Positions 50,851 through 59,349 of a stretch of 64,000 nucleotides of DNA are shown here, piece by piece. The notes below the pieces were generated by a model. It searched no databases. It saw nothing but the letters and a program-made list of their open reading frames with translations, and had not been told where the DNA came from. The translations under genes and the position numbers were made by a program. Source of the DNA: Ignavibacteriota bacterium (GTDB lineage Bacteria; Bacteroidota; Ignavibacteria; Tepidaquicellales; Tepidaquicellaceae); NCBI GenBank assembly GCA_016218085.1, contig JACREY010000021.1, forward strand, positions 1 through 64,000, written 5' to 3'. Position 1 is the stretch's first letter, and each line of letters begins with the position of its first letter.

Positions 50851-51630
50851 ATGAAAAAATCTGGTGTATTTTCAGCCATTTTAATCGTGGTTTCGCTAAT
50901 CGTATCATATATAGTTTACAAGTATGTATTCGGATTTGCAGGAAACTTCAAAGATGCAAACATCAACAACAACCCTGTAAATTTACTGGGTGCAGCTTAC
51001 AAAGGCGGTTTTATCCTTGTATTCCTAATGACAGTAAGTATAATGGTTATCACTTATTCAATCGAAAGAATTCTTTCACTTGGAAAAGCAAAAGGAAAAG
51101 GTCCAATTGAAACCTTCTTAAAGAAAGTTCAGCTTTCTTTGAAAGACGGAAACGTCGATGAAACAATAGAATTATGCAACAAACAGAGAGGTTCAATTGC
51201 AAACATAATCAAGCAGGGATTAGAAAGATACCAGCTACTCGTCCTTGACAAGGAAATGGATGCTGAAAAGAAACTCGAAGAAGTGAAAAGCGCAATAGAA
51301 GAAGCAATGGGATTAGAACTTCCGTTATTAAACCAGAATCTTTCAGCTCTTGCGACATTAGCATCAGTATCAGTACTTATCGGTCTTCTCGGAACTGTAG
51401 TAGGTATGATCAAATCGTTCCAGGCACTTGCAACAGCGGGAACCCCGAACGCAGCAGAACTTTCAGCAGGTATTTCCGAAGCACTTTTCAACACGGCATT
51501 CGGTCTGTTTGGTGCTATCATGGGTACGATATCATACAATTTCTTCCTGACAAAAGTCGGTTCAATAACATATATGATTGACGAAGCAACCTATAATCTT
51601 CTTGCTATCATTGCTTTAAAGACAAAATAA
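50851..51630 (+). CDS. exbB: ExbB/TolQ/MotA-type proton channel subunit
   Basis: Inner-membrane subunit of the TonB-ExbB-ExbD type proton-motive complex, 259 residues. An N-terminal helix (about 6-27) precedes a second (47-67), then the conserved pair LATLASVSVLIGLLGTVVGMIKSF and SEALFNTAFGLFGAIMGTISYNFF near 155-235, the MotA_ExbB signature. CGGAGG before the ATG is a strong ribosome binding site. Two ExbD-like genes follow with gaps of 47 and 35 bp, making an exbB-exbD-exbD operon that would energise outer-membrane transport such as the TonB-dependent receptor. No tonB gene is in the window. TolQ/TolR function is an alternative. Confidence 0.92.
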   Translation: MKKSGVFSAILIVVSLIVSYIVYKYVFGFAGNFKDANINNNPVNLLGAAYKGGFILVFLMTVSIMVITYSIERILSLGKAKGKGPIETFLKKVQLSLKDGNVDETIELCNKQRGSIANIIKQGLERYQLLVLDKEMDAEKKLEEVKSAIEEAMGLELPLLNQNLSALATLASVSVLIGLLGTVVGMIKSFQALATAGTPNAAELSAGISEALFNTAFGLFGAIMGTISYNFFLTKVGSITYMIDEATYNLLAIIALKTK

Positions 51631-51677
51631 ACGGCATTTATTAATAGCAAAATAAAAGATTAAAGGACTTTAAAATT

Positions 51678-52274
51678 ATGGCAAAAAAAGTAAGAAATAT
51701 TAAAAAAGCATCGATTCACATCGATATGACGCCTTTAGTAGACGTTATAATGCTTCTTCTGACATTCTTCATGCTGACTGCCACATTCAAAGCTGCTGAA
51801 TCCGAAGCAGTTGAAGTCTCTTTACCTCAATCAATATATTCTGACCCTGACAATAAAATGAGAGAGACAGACGTAATGACTCTGACACTCACACCGAAAG
51901 GTGATGTATTCGTAGACGTTGATAATTACAAAGTCAGGCAAAAAGTATTCGGGGAGGAATTCGCAATAGGCGTTTACCATCCGGATTCAACTTCAAAAAG
52001 TGAGATTGAAACGACAGGCTCAATCGGCAGCAAAGAGCTGAAAAGAAAAGCAGTAATGTTGAATAGGCAACAATTTGAGAAAGTCCTGGTCGACCTTAAG
52101 TCGGCACTAAGGAGTTCTTCGGGCAATCCAAAAGCAGAATTCCAGGTAGTGATAAAAGGCGATAAGGAATCAAATTACGGAACAGTTGAAGACTTAATGG
52201 AATCATTACACGAAACGCAGAACAAGGTATTCTCGCTCGTGACGATAATTAAAGCTGATACAAAAAAAGAATAA
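51678..52274 (+). CDS. exbD: ExbD/TolR-family protein (first copy)
   Basis: Single-pass inner-membrane protein of 198 residues. Near the N-terminus, IHIDMTPLVDVIMLLLTFFML contains the proton-carrying aspartate D22 in the membrane helix. The periplasmic part (about 45-198) is longer than usual (typical ExbD is about 140 residues) owing to an insert around residues 80-120 containing DVDNYKVRQKVFGEE and the TTGSIGSKE segment. AAAGGACTTTAAAATT serves as ribosome binding site. It presumably forms the stator with ExbB and the second ExbD. Confidence 0.9.
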   Translation: MAKKVRNIKKASIHIDMTPLVDVIMLLLTFFMLTATFKAAESEAVEVSLPQSIYSDPDNKMRETDVMTLTLTPKGDVFVDVDNYKVRQKVFGEEFAIGVYHPDSTSKSEIETTGSIGSKELKRKAVMLNRQQFEKVLVDLKSALRSSSGNPKAEFQVVIKGDKESNYGTVEDLMESLHETQNKVFSLVTIIKADTKKE

Positions 52275-52309
52275 TTTAATTAATTTATAAAAAACCGGAG
52301 TAAATTTTT

Positions 52310-52828
52310 ATGGCTGGTGGCAATTTCGACGCTCCCGATACCGGGGGAAAAGGCAAAGATAAAAATAAAGTTAAAGGTCGTGGTGTTCATATAGACATGA
52401 CTCCTATGGTTGACGTTATCATGTTGCTTTTGACGTTTTTCATGCTTACAACGACTTTAGCTGCCCCGCAATTAATGAAAATTTCGCTTCCCAAAGGTGA
52501 TGTTAAAGACAAGGTAAAAGTTGACATGGGTAATGTCCTTTTCGTAAGAGTTTCGGAAAAGGGCAATGTGTTTTTTGCGATGGGAAAATCTGACGGCAGT
52601 GAGACACCCTTGGAAAAAATCGAAACAAAGAATGTAGCGACAAAGCTTGAAGCGCTATTTGCACAGAATAATAACTTGTTACTTCTCTTAAAATTCGACC
52701 GTAAAATGAAATACAACGTTATGGCGGATATTTTTGACGAAATATCAAGAGCAAAGATTGAAAAAAGGTACGCCTTTTTGAAAATGGATCCAACGGATAT
52801 AGAGAAAATTAATGCGCTAGGCGGTTAA
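52310..52828 (+). CDS. ExbD/TolR-family protein (second copy)
   Basis: A 172-residue single-pass membrane protein. A glycine/lysine-rich cytoplasmic N-terminus (MAGGNFDAPDTGGKGKDKNK) precedes VHIDMTPMVDVIMLLLTFFML with the essential aspartate D35. The periplasmic part contains FVRVSEKGNVFFAMGKSDG and a C-terminal NALGG. CCGGAG before the ATG is a ribosome binding site. Paired, unequal ExbD proteins after one ExbB are common in Bacteroidetes-like genomes; the two may form heteromers. A terminator follows. Confidence 0.9.
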   Translation: MAGGNFDAPDTGGKGKDKNKVKGRGVHIDMTPMVDVIMLLLTFFMLTTTLAAPQLMKISLPKGDVKDKVKVDMGNVLFVRVSEKGNVFFAMGKSDGSETPLEKIETKNVATKLEALFAQNNNLLLLLKFDRKMKYNVMADIFDEISRAKIEKRYAFLKMDPTDIEKINALGG

Positions 52829-52848
52829 AATTTAGTTTTTATCAATTA

Positions 52849-52883
52849 AGCGGTCTGAATTACTTTCGGACCGCTTTTTTTTT
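52849..52883 (+). terminator. terminator after the exbB-exbD-exbD operon
   Basis: AGCGGTC, loop, GACCGCT followed by nine T. Strong. Confidence 0.9.
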
Positions 52884-52977
52884 GCACACTTTATTCATTC
52901 CGATTTTTTAAGGTCTATTATTTATATTTCAAATTTTATTAAATTTTAACAAATTAAGGATTAATTATAATTTTATT

Positions 52978-53787
52978 ATGAAAAAGCTGAAATTTACAGC
53001 GCACACGTTATTTGCATTATTGGCTTTTCCTTTTCTTGTTTACGGACAAAAGGATGATAATGCAAAATCCTATTCTGATAATCCGACAAAGCTGGTACAA
53101 TATGTAACTGACGAATCAGGGACGCTGACTTCAGGAGAGATTTCCACTCTTTCGCAGAAGTTAAAGGAATTCGACAATAAGACATCAACACAGATTGTAG
53201 TTTACATGATACAGAGTCTTGGAGGTGAATCGCTGGAGGATGTCTCTCACAGAATTGCCGAAAAGAATAAAATAGGAAGGAAGGGAAAAGACAACGGGGT
53301 GTTGTTATTTATAGCCAAGGGTGACAGAAAGCTGAGAATTGAAGTTGGATACGGACTGGAAGGAGTGATGACAGACGCTGTATCTTCGCAGATTATCAGA
53401 AAGGAAATTACCCCTTCGTTCAAGAATAATAATTTTTACGAAGGAATAGACAAGGGAACAGATGCAATTATTGCAGTTTCAAAAGGCGAATACACTGCCG
53501 ACAAAAAATCCAATAAAGGTTTAGACGGAACGACCTGTCTCGGATTACCGATTTTTATATTTGTTATTTTCGGAATCATATTCTTTTCGATTTTCGTATC
53601 AATAATAAGAAGGATATTCGGATTCGGAAGAGGCATTTATTCCGGTGGCAAGCGCGGTGGTGGCTGGTCTAACTGGGGCGGCGGTGGTTTTTTCGGAGGT
53701 GGAAGCAGCGGCAGCAGCGGAGGATTCAGCGGTTTTTCCGGCGGGGGCGGTTCATTTGGCGGCGGCGGAGCAAGCGGAAGCTGGTAA
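52978..53787 (+). CDS. TPM-domain protein with Gly-rich tail (YgcG-like)
   Basis: A 269-residue exported protein. Signal peptide MKKLKFTAHTLFALLAFPFLVYGQ; TPM-phosphatase-type domain (about 42-165: VTDESGTLTSGEISTLSQKLKEF, KDNGVLLFIAKGDRKLRIEVGYGLEG); a membrane helix (about 188-210, LGLPIFIFVIFGIIFFSIFVSII); and a glycine/serine-rich C-terminal tail (GGGGSFGGGGASGSW). This is the usual YgcG organisation. TPM proteins have been linked to membrane stress and photosystem repair, but the role in bacteria is unclear. The second TPM protein follows 30 bp later. The LemA gene that commonly accompanies this pair is absent. Confidence 0.88.
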   Translation: MKKLKFTAHTLFALLAFPFLVYGQKDDNAKSYSDNPTKLVQYVTDESGTLTSGEISTLSQKLKEFDNKTSTQIVVYMIQSLGGESLEDVSHRIAEKNKIGRKGKDNGVLLFIAKGDRKLRIEVGYGLEGVMTDAVSSQIIRKEITPSFKNNNFYEGIDKGTDAIIAVSKGEYTADKKSNKGLDGTTCLGLPIFIFVIFGIIFFSIFVSIIRRIFGFGRGIYSGGKRGGGWSNWGGGGFFGGGSSGSSGGFSGFSGGGGSFGGGGASGSW

Positions 53788-53817
53788 TATAATTTTTGAA
53801 AAATAAAATTTTATAAT

Positions 53818-54276
53818 ATGGCAATTAATTATATAAGGAAATTTCTTTCCGGTCAGGACCTCGATGAAATAAAGAATGAAATCGGAAAAATAGAAGAGAG
53901 CACTTCGGGTGAAATAAGACTGTGTTTTAAGCTGAAAAGAGGTTTCCACGAAAGGAAGCTTTCCAGCCGGGATTCAGCGATGAAAGAGTTTTATAAGTTA
54001 GGGATGGACAGGACTGAAGATAAGACAGGGGTATTGATTTATATACTTTTCGGGGAAAGGAAATTCGAGATAGTAGCGGACGAAGGAATCAATTCTAAAA
54101 TAAGACAGGAAACCTGGGATGTAATAATTTCTCATCTCACATCTGAATTTTCGCAGGGGAATTTCAAGACAGGGCTGATGAAATGCCTGGGTGAAATAAA
54201 AAATGTGTTAATTGCGGAGTTTCCGGCAAAATTTAAAAACGAAAATGAGCTTTCGAACGATATAGTAATCAAGTAA
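53818..54276 (+). CDS. small TPM-domain protein
   Basis: A 152-residue TPM-domain protein without a signal peptide or membrane helix. The pattern IEESTSGEIRLCFKLKRG, DKTGVLIYILFGERKFEIVADEGINSK and WDVIISHLTSEFSQGNFKTGLMKCL matches the TPM domain over its length. It follows the larger exported TPM protein by 30 bp and precedes lptD by 15 bp, so the three are probably one transcript. The absence of an export signal places it in the cytoplasm unless the start is wrong. Confidence 0.85.
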   Translation: MAINYIRKFLSGQDLDEIKNEIGKIEESTSGEIRLCFKLKRGFHERKLSSRDSAMKEFYKLGMDRTEDKTGVLIYILFGERKFEIVADEGINSKIRQETWDVIISHLTSEFSQGNFKTGLMKCLGEIKNVLIAEFPAKFKNENELSNDIVIK

Positions 54277-54291
54277 TTTTTAATCTTTTTT

Positions 54292-56856
54292 TTGCGAAGA
54301 ATATTTTTTCAAATATTATTTTTTACCTGTATAATTCCTGCCGTTTATTCACAGGAATATTCCATCGATTCAACAAAGATAGCAGATACAACAAAAGTAA
54401 AAATCGATACGAACAGGCAGGCCAGTTCTGATATTACAGAGATAATAAATTACAATTCCGAGGATTCGGTCGTTTTCGACCTTAAAGAGAAGAAAATGTA
54501 CTTGTATAACAATGCGGAGCTCACATACAAGGACCTGAAGCTGAATTCGGGAATAATAGTATTCGAGCAGGAAGCTCAAACCCTTGATGCAATGGGGCTT
54601 CCGGACTCGGCGGACAGGACAAAGTTCACTCAGCTGCCTCTTATGTACCAGGGCAGCGAGAAATACGAAGGAACGCTTTTGACGTACAATTTCCAGACTC
54701 AGCAGGGCAGCATTTCAATGGGATATTCCGATGCCGATGTAGGATACTACTTCGGCGAGAGAATTAAGAAAGTAACTTCGGAAGTATATTTTATCAGGAA
54801 CGGGTTATACACAACTTCCACGGAAAAAATAGATCCAGAATATTATTTTTTCTCTCCAAAGATGAAGATAATTCCAAAGGACAAGGTTTTTGCGCAGTCG
54901 GTATTTCTTTACGTGGAGGGCGTACCAATTTTCTGGATACCGTTTGCAGTTCTCCCAAACAGAACGGGAAGGTCATCCGGACTAATAATGCCGACTTACG
55001 GTAACGACGGAACCTACGGAGCTTACTTTGCGAATTTCGGATATTTCTGGGCTATAAACGATTATATGGATCTGACTTTCAAGGGAAGCGCATTCACGAA
55101 AGGCAGATTTGATATTACCTCGAGATACCGTTATGCACTCAAGTATAAATTTTCGGGAACTCTGGATGCAGGATATACGAAGATACGAACCGGTGAAGAT
55201 AGTGATCTTGATAAATTTTCTTCCGACCAGTGGGTTATAAATCTGACACACAATCAGAATATAAATCCTACCACAACATTAAACGGCAACCTGTCATTTA
55301 TAAGCGGAAAGAGCTATTACGATAATTCGACAAATAATCTTTCGGACCTACTGAGGCAGAATGCAATTTCGAATCTGACATTATCAAAATTTTGGGAAGA
55401 GACACCATATTCCATGTCTGTGAATTATTACAGAGACCAGAATCTTCAGAACGGTGATGTTTCAGAGCGGCTTCCATCAATTTCATTTACAAGAACTGAG
55501 TCATATCCATTCAGGTCGGAAAGCAGCACGGGTAGCAACCTGAAATTATATGAATATTTTTCATATTCATATTCAGGTAATTTTCAGAATAACAGAATCA
55601 AGCAGACGGTAAAAAATTATCTGGGGCTGGACAGCACTTATAACGATTCAAGGTTAGGAGCAAGGCACAGTCTAAACCTTAGCTTCTCGCCACAGTTTGA
55701 ATATTTTAATATCAGACCTTATTTTTATTACACGGAATTGTGGTACGGAAAGTACATGACGCAGACTTTTGATGCTGCATTAAATAAAGTTGTGGAAAAG
55801 GAAAATAACGGATTCAAGTCTGTACGATATTTTCAGACCGGAGTTACTTTAAACACAAAGCTTATTGGAATCGTAAATCCGAAACTTTTTAATATTACCG
55901 GAATAAGGCATACGATAACGCCATCCATAACTTATCAGTACACTCCTGATTTTTCGAGCGACAAGTGGGGATACTATGGAAAATTCACTGATACAACCGG
56001 GAGGTCTTATAAATATTCATATTTTTACAAGGAAATATTCGGCGGACCCGGCATCGGTGAAAGTCAGTCGATAGTGCTTTCGGTTGGGAATCTATTTGAG
56101 ATGAAAACAAAGGTAAACGACACGACAGAGAATAAATTTCAGTTAATTAACTTTAATCTATCGTCACAGTATAATTTTGCAGCGGATTCACTGAAATGGT
56201 CCGAGCTGAACACAAATTTCAGAACTCAAATAGGCAGTATACTGAATATTGGCGGAGGAGCGACATTTAATTTTTACGAATTCGACAACAATGTAAACAC
56301 GAGAGTAAACAGGTATCTGTTAAGTTCAAAAGGCAAGCTGGCGGATATGACAAGCTTTAATATAAATCTTTCAACTTCATACAGCTATAACCTGTCAAAT
56401 ACAAATGAAAATACTGCATTGAAGCAGGAGGAGAAACAAGATTCAGTACAGATGAAAAAGCTGGAAATGCAAAAGAGAGAAAACGACAAGAAAGAAGTAT
56501 ATGATGTAAAATACAACATTCCCATATCCGGGAGTCTGAATTATAATTATTCACTTGACAGGCACAATCCGAATTTTGTATTTAAAACTTCCAATATAAG
56601 CGGAAGCCTGGCATTCAGCCCATCGGAAAAGTGGAAGTTTTCATTTGCTACAAGCTATGATTTTTTTACAAAACAAATTTCCGCCCCATACGTAACAATA
56701 TACAGAGACCTTAAGTCATGGGAAGTAAATTTCAACTGGTATCCCGTGGGAGTATACAGGGGATTTTTCTTTCAGCTGAGGATAAAGGCGCCTTCTCTTA
56801 ATGACATAAAGGTTGAGAAGCAGACAAATGCAAGAGGAGTGTATCAAACGTTCTAA
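54292..56856 (+). CDS. lptD: LptD-like LPS-assembly outer-membrane protein
   Basis: Outer-membrane beta-barrel that inserts lipopolysaccharide into the outer leaflet. 854 residues. Signal peptide MRRIFFQILFFTCIIPAVYSQ; OstA/LptA-like beta-jellyroll (about 50-180: LKEKKMYLYNNAELTYKDLKLNSGIIVFEQEAQTL); then the LptD barrel (about 195-854) with VPIFWIPFAVLPNRTGRSSGLIMPTYG at its start. The start codon is TTG at 54292: it immediately precedes the signal peptide and there is no in-frame ATG there. The stop codon lies at the first base pairs of a 64-bp tandem repeat. Distance to the TPM gene is 15 bp. Confidence 0.87.
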   Translation: MRRIFFQILFFTCIIPAVYSQEYSIDSTKIADTTKVKIDTNRQASSDITEIINYNSEDSVVFDLKEKKMYLYNNAELTYKDLKLNSGIIVFEQEAQTLDAMGLPDSADRTKFTQLPLMYQGSEKYEGTLLTYNFQTQQGSISMGYSDADVGYYFGERIKKVTSEVYFIRNGLYTTSTEKIDPEYYFFSPKMKIIPKDKVFAQSVFLYVEGVPIFWIPFAVLPNRTGRSSGLIMPTYGNDGTYGAYFANFGYFWAINDYMDLTFKGSAFTKGRFDITSRYRYALKYKFSGTLDAGYTKIRTGEDSDLDKFSSDQWVINLTHNQNINPTTTLNGNLSFISGKSYYDNSTNNLSDLLRQNAISNLTLSKFWEETPYSMSVNYYRDQNLQNGDVSERLPSISFTRTESYPFRSESSTGSNLKLYEYFSYSYSGNFQNNRIKQTVKNYLGLDSTYNDSRLGARHSLNLSFSPQFEYFNIRPYFYYTELWYGKYMTQTFDAALNKVVEKENNGFKSVRYFQTGVTLNTKLIGIVNPKLFNITGIRHTITPSITYQYTPDFSSDKWGYYGKFTDTTGRSYKYSYFYKEIFGGPGIGESQSIVLSVGNLFEMKTKVNDTTENKFQLINFNLSSQYNFAADSLKWSELNTNFRTQIGSILNIGGGATFNFYEFDNNVNTRVNRYLLSSKGKLADMTSFNINLSTSYSYNLSNTNENTALKQEEKQDSVQMKKLEMQKRENDKKEVYDVKYNIPISGSLNYNYSLDRHNPNFVFKTSNISGSLAFSPSEKWKFSFATSYDFFTKQISAPYVTIYRDLKSWEVNFNWYPVGVYRGFFFQLRIKAPSLNDIKVEKQTNARGVYQTF

Positions 56857-57090
56857 GAGCAGTAAAAAGTAAAATGTGAAAAGTAAAAAGTAAGAGCGGG
56901 AAGAGCAGCGATTCGTCTAAGAGCAGTAAAAAGTAAAATGTGAAAAGTAAAAAGTAAGAGCGGGAAGAGCAGCGATTCGTCTAAGAGCAGTAAAAAATAA
57001 AATGTGAAAAGTAAAAAGTAAGAGCGGGAAGAGCAGTGAATAGTCAAAGAGCAGTAAAAAGTAAAATGTGAAAAGTAAAATATAAGAGCA
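56853..57090. repeat. 64-bp tandem repeat starting at the lptD stop codon
   Basis: CTAAGAGCAGTAAAA begins at 56853, 56917 and 56981, with a diverged unit near 57044; periods 64, 64 and 63 bp. Each unit contains AAGTAAAATGTGAAAAGTAA and AGAGCGGGAAGAGCAGCGATT. The first unit includes the TAA of lptD. AAGTAAAAAGTAAAA resembles the AT-rich repeats near 38505 and 44540. From 57090 to 57207 there are further GTGAATCGTCAATCGTGAATCG repeats. No gene in the region. Confidence 0.9.
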
Positions 57091-57207
57091 TCATCCGTGA
57101 ATCGTCAATCGTGAATCGTCAAAAGTAGGAGCGGAAAGAACCGGAAATCATAGAAAGTAAAATATAAAACTAAAAACATTAAGCAAATAATTTCATAATA
57201 TTTTCAA

Positions 57208-58041
57208 ATGGATTATAAGAAATATTCAGGAGCGGGAAATACTTTTTTAATGCTGAACAATCTGGACGGAGCAATAAAGAAACACAGAGACACAGTGCTG
57301 GAATTGATAGGCATTCAGGGAAATGATAATTTTGACGGAGTGATTTTTGTGGAGAATTCTGATATAGCGGATTTCCACATGAATTACTACAACAAGGATG
57401 GTACCGGAAATGCATTATGCGGAAACGGATTAAGGTGCACTGCAAGATATATACAGGACAATAATTTATCAGACAGGAAAACACAGGCAATAGAAGCCGT
57501 ATCAAAGATATACAGAAGTGATATTCTCGAAGACGGGAATATTTCCATTTCCTTCCCGCCCCCGAATTTTATAAAGCCCGGATTCAATTTAAGGGTACAG
57601 TTTACAGAGTGGTGGCAGACATTAAGGGTACATTTTGCAGATGTAGGCTCGCCACATATAGTAGTTTATATAAAGGATATTAAGCAACCATTAATACAAA
57701 ACCTGTATGAGGTGAATATTAATGACTGGGGCAGGAATATCAGGATGCACAAGGATCTTATGCCTGATGGAGCGAATGTTAATTTTGTCCAACTGATTTC
57801 TTACGAAAACAGCGAGCTTGAAATAAGAAGTTACGAGCGCGGGGTTGAGGGCGAAACACTTGCCTGCGGGACAGGAGCAATTTCGACTGCAATAATATCT
57901 TACATGGTTTATGATATTAAACCGCCTGTAAAAATCCTGACCAAGTCACGTGAATATCTTACAGTGGATTTTTCAGATGAAAACGGAGAAATAAGAAACC
58001 TGACACTGGCCGGAAGAGCTACTTTAATGGATAATCAGTAA
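57208..58041 (+). CDS. dapF: diaminopimelate epimerase
   Basis: Interconverts LL- and meso-diaminopimelate for lysine and peptidoglycan synthesis. 277 residues, normal. Two catalytic cysteines: C71 in NALCGNGLRC and C220 in TLACGTGA. The N-terminus MDYKKYSGAGNTFLMLNN is the family's FxKxxGxGNDF motif, with NTF instead of the usual NDF (Asn-Thr). The internal region with TEWWQTLRVHFADVGSPHIVVYIK fits. The gene is preceded by repeats and ends convergently with a T9SS protein at a shared terminator. Confidence 0.94.
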   Translation: MDYKKYSGAGNTFLMLNNLDGAIKKHRDTVLELIGIQGNDNFDGVIFVENSDIADFHMNYYNKDGTGNALCGNGLRCTARYIQDNNLSDRKTQAIEAVSKIYRSDILEDGNISISFPPPNFIKPGFNLRVQFTEWWQTLRVHFADVGSPHIVVYIKDIKQPLIQNLYEVNINDWGRNIRMHKDLMPDGANVNFVQLISYENSELEIRSYERGVEGETLACGTGAISTAIISYMVYDIKPPVKILTKSREYLTVDFSDENGEIRNLTLAGRATLMDNQ

Positions 58042-58053
58042 TATATCATTAAC

Positions 58054-58096
58054 AAAAAAAAAACCTGTTCATATAAAATGAACAGGTTTTTTTTTT
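58054..58096. terminator. bidirectional terminator between dapF and the Omp28-like gene
   Basis: A run, AAACCTGTTCAT, loop, ATGAACAGGTTT, T run. Works in both directions. Confidence 0.92.
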
Positions 58097-58109
58097 ATAA
58101 GAATTGAAG

Positions 58110-59177
58110 TTATTTCGTAAGAATCATTCTTTTTGTATCTGAGAAATTTCCCGAAACGAGTTTATAGAAATATACTCCGCTTGAGAGACCTGCTCCGTCG
58201 AAAACGATATTATATATACCGCTTTTAAGATAAGTATCGAAATAAGTTGACACTTCATTTCCGAGCACGTCATAAATTTTCAGTGATGTCTGGCCATCTT
58301 TTGGAATGCTGAATTTAATATTTGTCGTCGGATTAAAGGGGTTCGGATAATTCTGTGATAAAGTATAAGCAGCCGGAACTTCGGTATTATTATTTCCTGT
58401 ACCAGACAACGGTGCTGTTACTCCGCCTTTTGTGGTCTGCAATACATAGCTTCCCATGCTGTTTAAAGACCCCGTATAGAAATATGCAAATATTCCGATA
58501 AAGACATTTGTATCAACCCAGGTAGACGGCAATGTATAATTCCAGGTTTTCGTTTTAGTGGTTCCAGATGCCCAAGTGCCAGTGCTGAATGATTCGCCTG
58601 TTGCTCCGTTTACCATGTCTCTAACAAGATAATTGTGTACATAATTTTGAACAGGAGATCCTGGTGTGCAAGAAGCATAACATTGCTGATAATAAATAAT
58701 ATTGTTTTCGTATAAAACAAAATTAATATTAGTATTGGTATCGATATTCCTTAAAGCGGTACCTGTAACGTTAACGGTCAACTGTCTTGTAGAAGGATTA
58801 TAGGTTTTTGTATAAGACAGATTTGCAGGTGACGGATAATTGACACCCTGAGAATAAACCTGACCTGCCCAGGAAGTTCTGTCCATAATTCCTGAGCGCC
58901 TTCCAATTATTGCTGTCGGGTAACTGCTAAATCCAAATAACGTTATAATATTGTTACCATTAAAAACCGCAAAAGGATCTCCTGATCCTACAGGACCATG
59001 GTATTCAAGCACAAGCGTGTTTGGTCTGTTTGTCAAAATAGTATTTATGTATGTATGACCACAAGGACAATATCCACACCATGTTCCTGTTACGCCTTCC
59101 AGCAGAACATTATTGGACTGCGCATATGTGAGAGATGCGAAGAGCAATATTCCTAATAATGTAAAAAGTTTTTTCAT
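58110..59177 (-). CDS. secreted Omp28-like (thioredoxin-fold) protein with T9SS sorting domain
   Basis: A 355-residue secreted protein. Signal peptide MKKLFTLLGILLFASLTYAQ; Omp28/thioredoxin-like domain from about residue 22 (VLLEGVTGTWCGYCPCGHTYINTIL) with C34, C37 and C39, i.e. a CxxCxC version of the thioredoxin site; a beta-rich middle; and the sorting domain (YPNPFNPTTNIKFSIPKDG ... SGVYFYKLVSGNFSDTKRMILTK). Omp28 relatives are surface proteins of uncertain role. CGYC is thioredoxin-like, but redox activity outside the cell is unproven. It lies downstream of another CxxC-bearing T9SS protein on the same strand, 172 bp away, with a hairpin between. Confidence 0.85.
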   Translation of the reverse strand: MKKLFTLLGILLFASLTYAQSNNVLLEGVTGTWCGYCPCGHTYINTILTNRPNTLVLEYHGPVGSGDPFAVFNGNNIITLFGFSSYPTAIIGRRSGIMDRTSWAGQVYSQGVNYPSPANLSYTKTYNPSTRQLTVNVTGTALRNIDTNTNINFVLYENNIIYYQQCYASCTPGSPVQNYVHNYLVRDMVNGATGESFSTGTWASGTTKTKTWNYTLPSTWVDTNVFIGIFAYFYTGSLNSMGSYVLQTTKGGVTAPLSGTGNNNTEVPAAYTLSQNYPNPFNPTTNIKFSIPKDGQTSLKIYDVLGNEVSTYFDTYLKSGIYNIVFDGAGLSSGVYFYKLVSGNFSDTKRMILTK

Positions 59178-59296
59178 TTTTTATTTATTTTAATAATATA
59201 AATTTTTGGAAATTATTCAAATTATATTTAATTGTAAAGACTTAAACAATATTTTCATTTCCATAATTTACAAAATAATTTATCAATCAATAAAAC

Positions 59297-59331
59297 AAGA
59301 GCCTGTTATAATTATTAAATAACAGGCTCTT
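59297..59331 (-). terminator. terminator after the 680-residue T9SS protein gene
   Basis: AAGAGCCTGTTAT, loop, ATAACAGGCTCTT, then TGTTTTA on the minus strand. Perfect stem of 13 pairs. Confidence 0.8.
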
Positions 59332-59349
59332 AGATTTGATTTAAACCAC

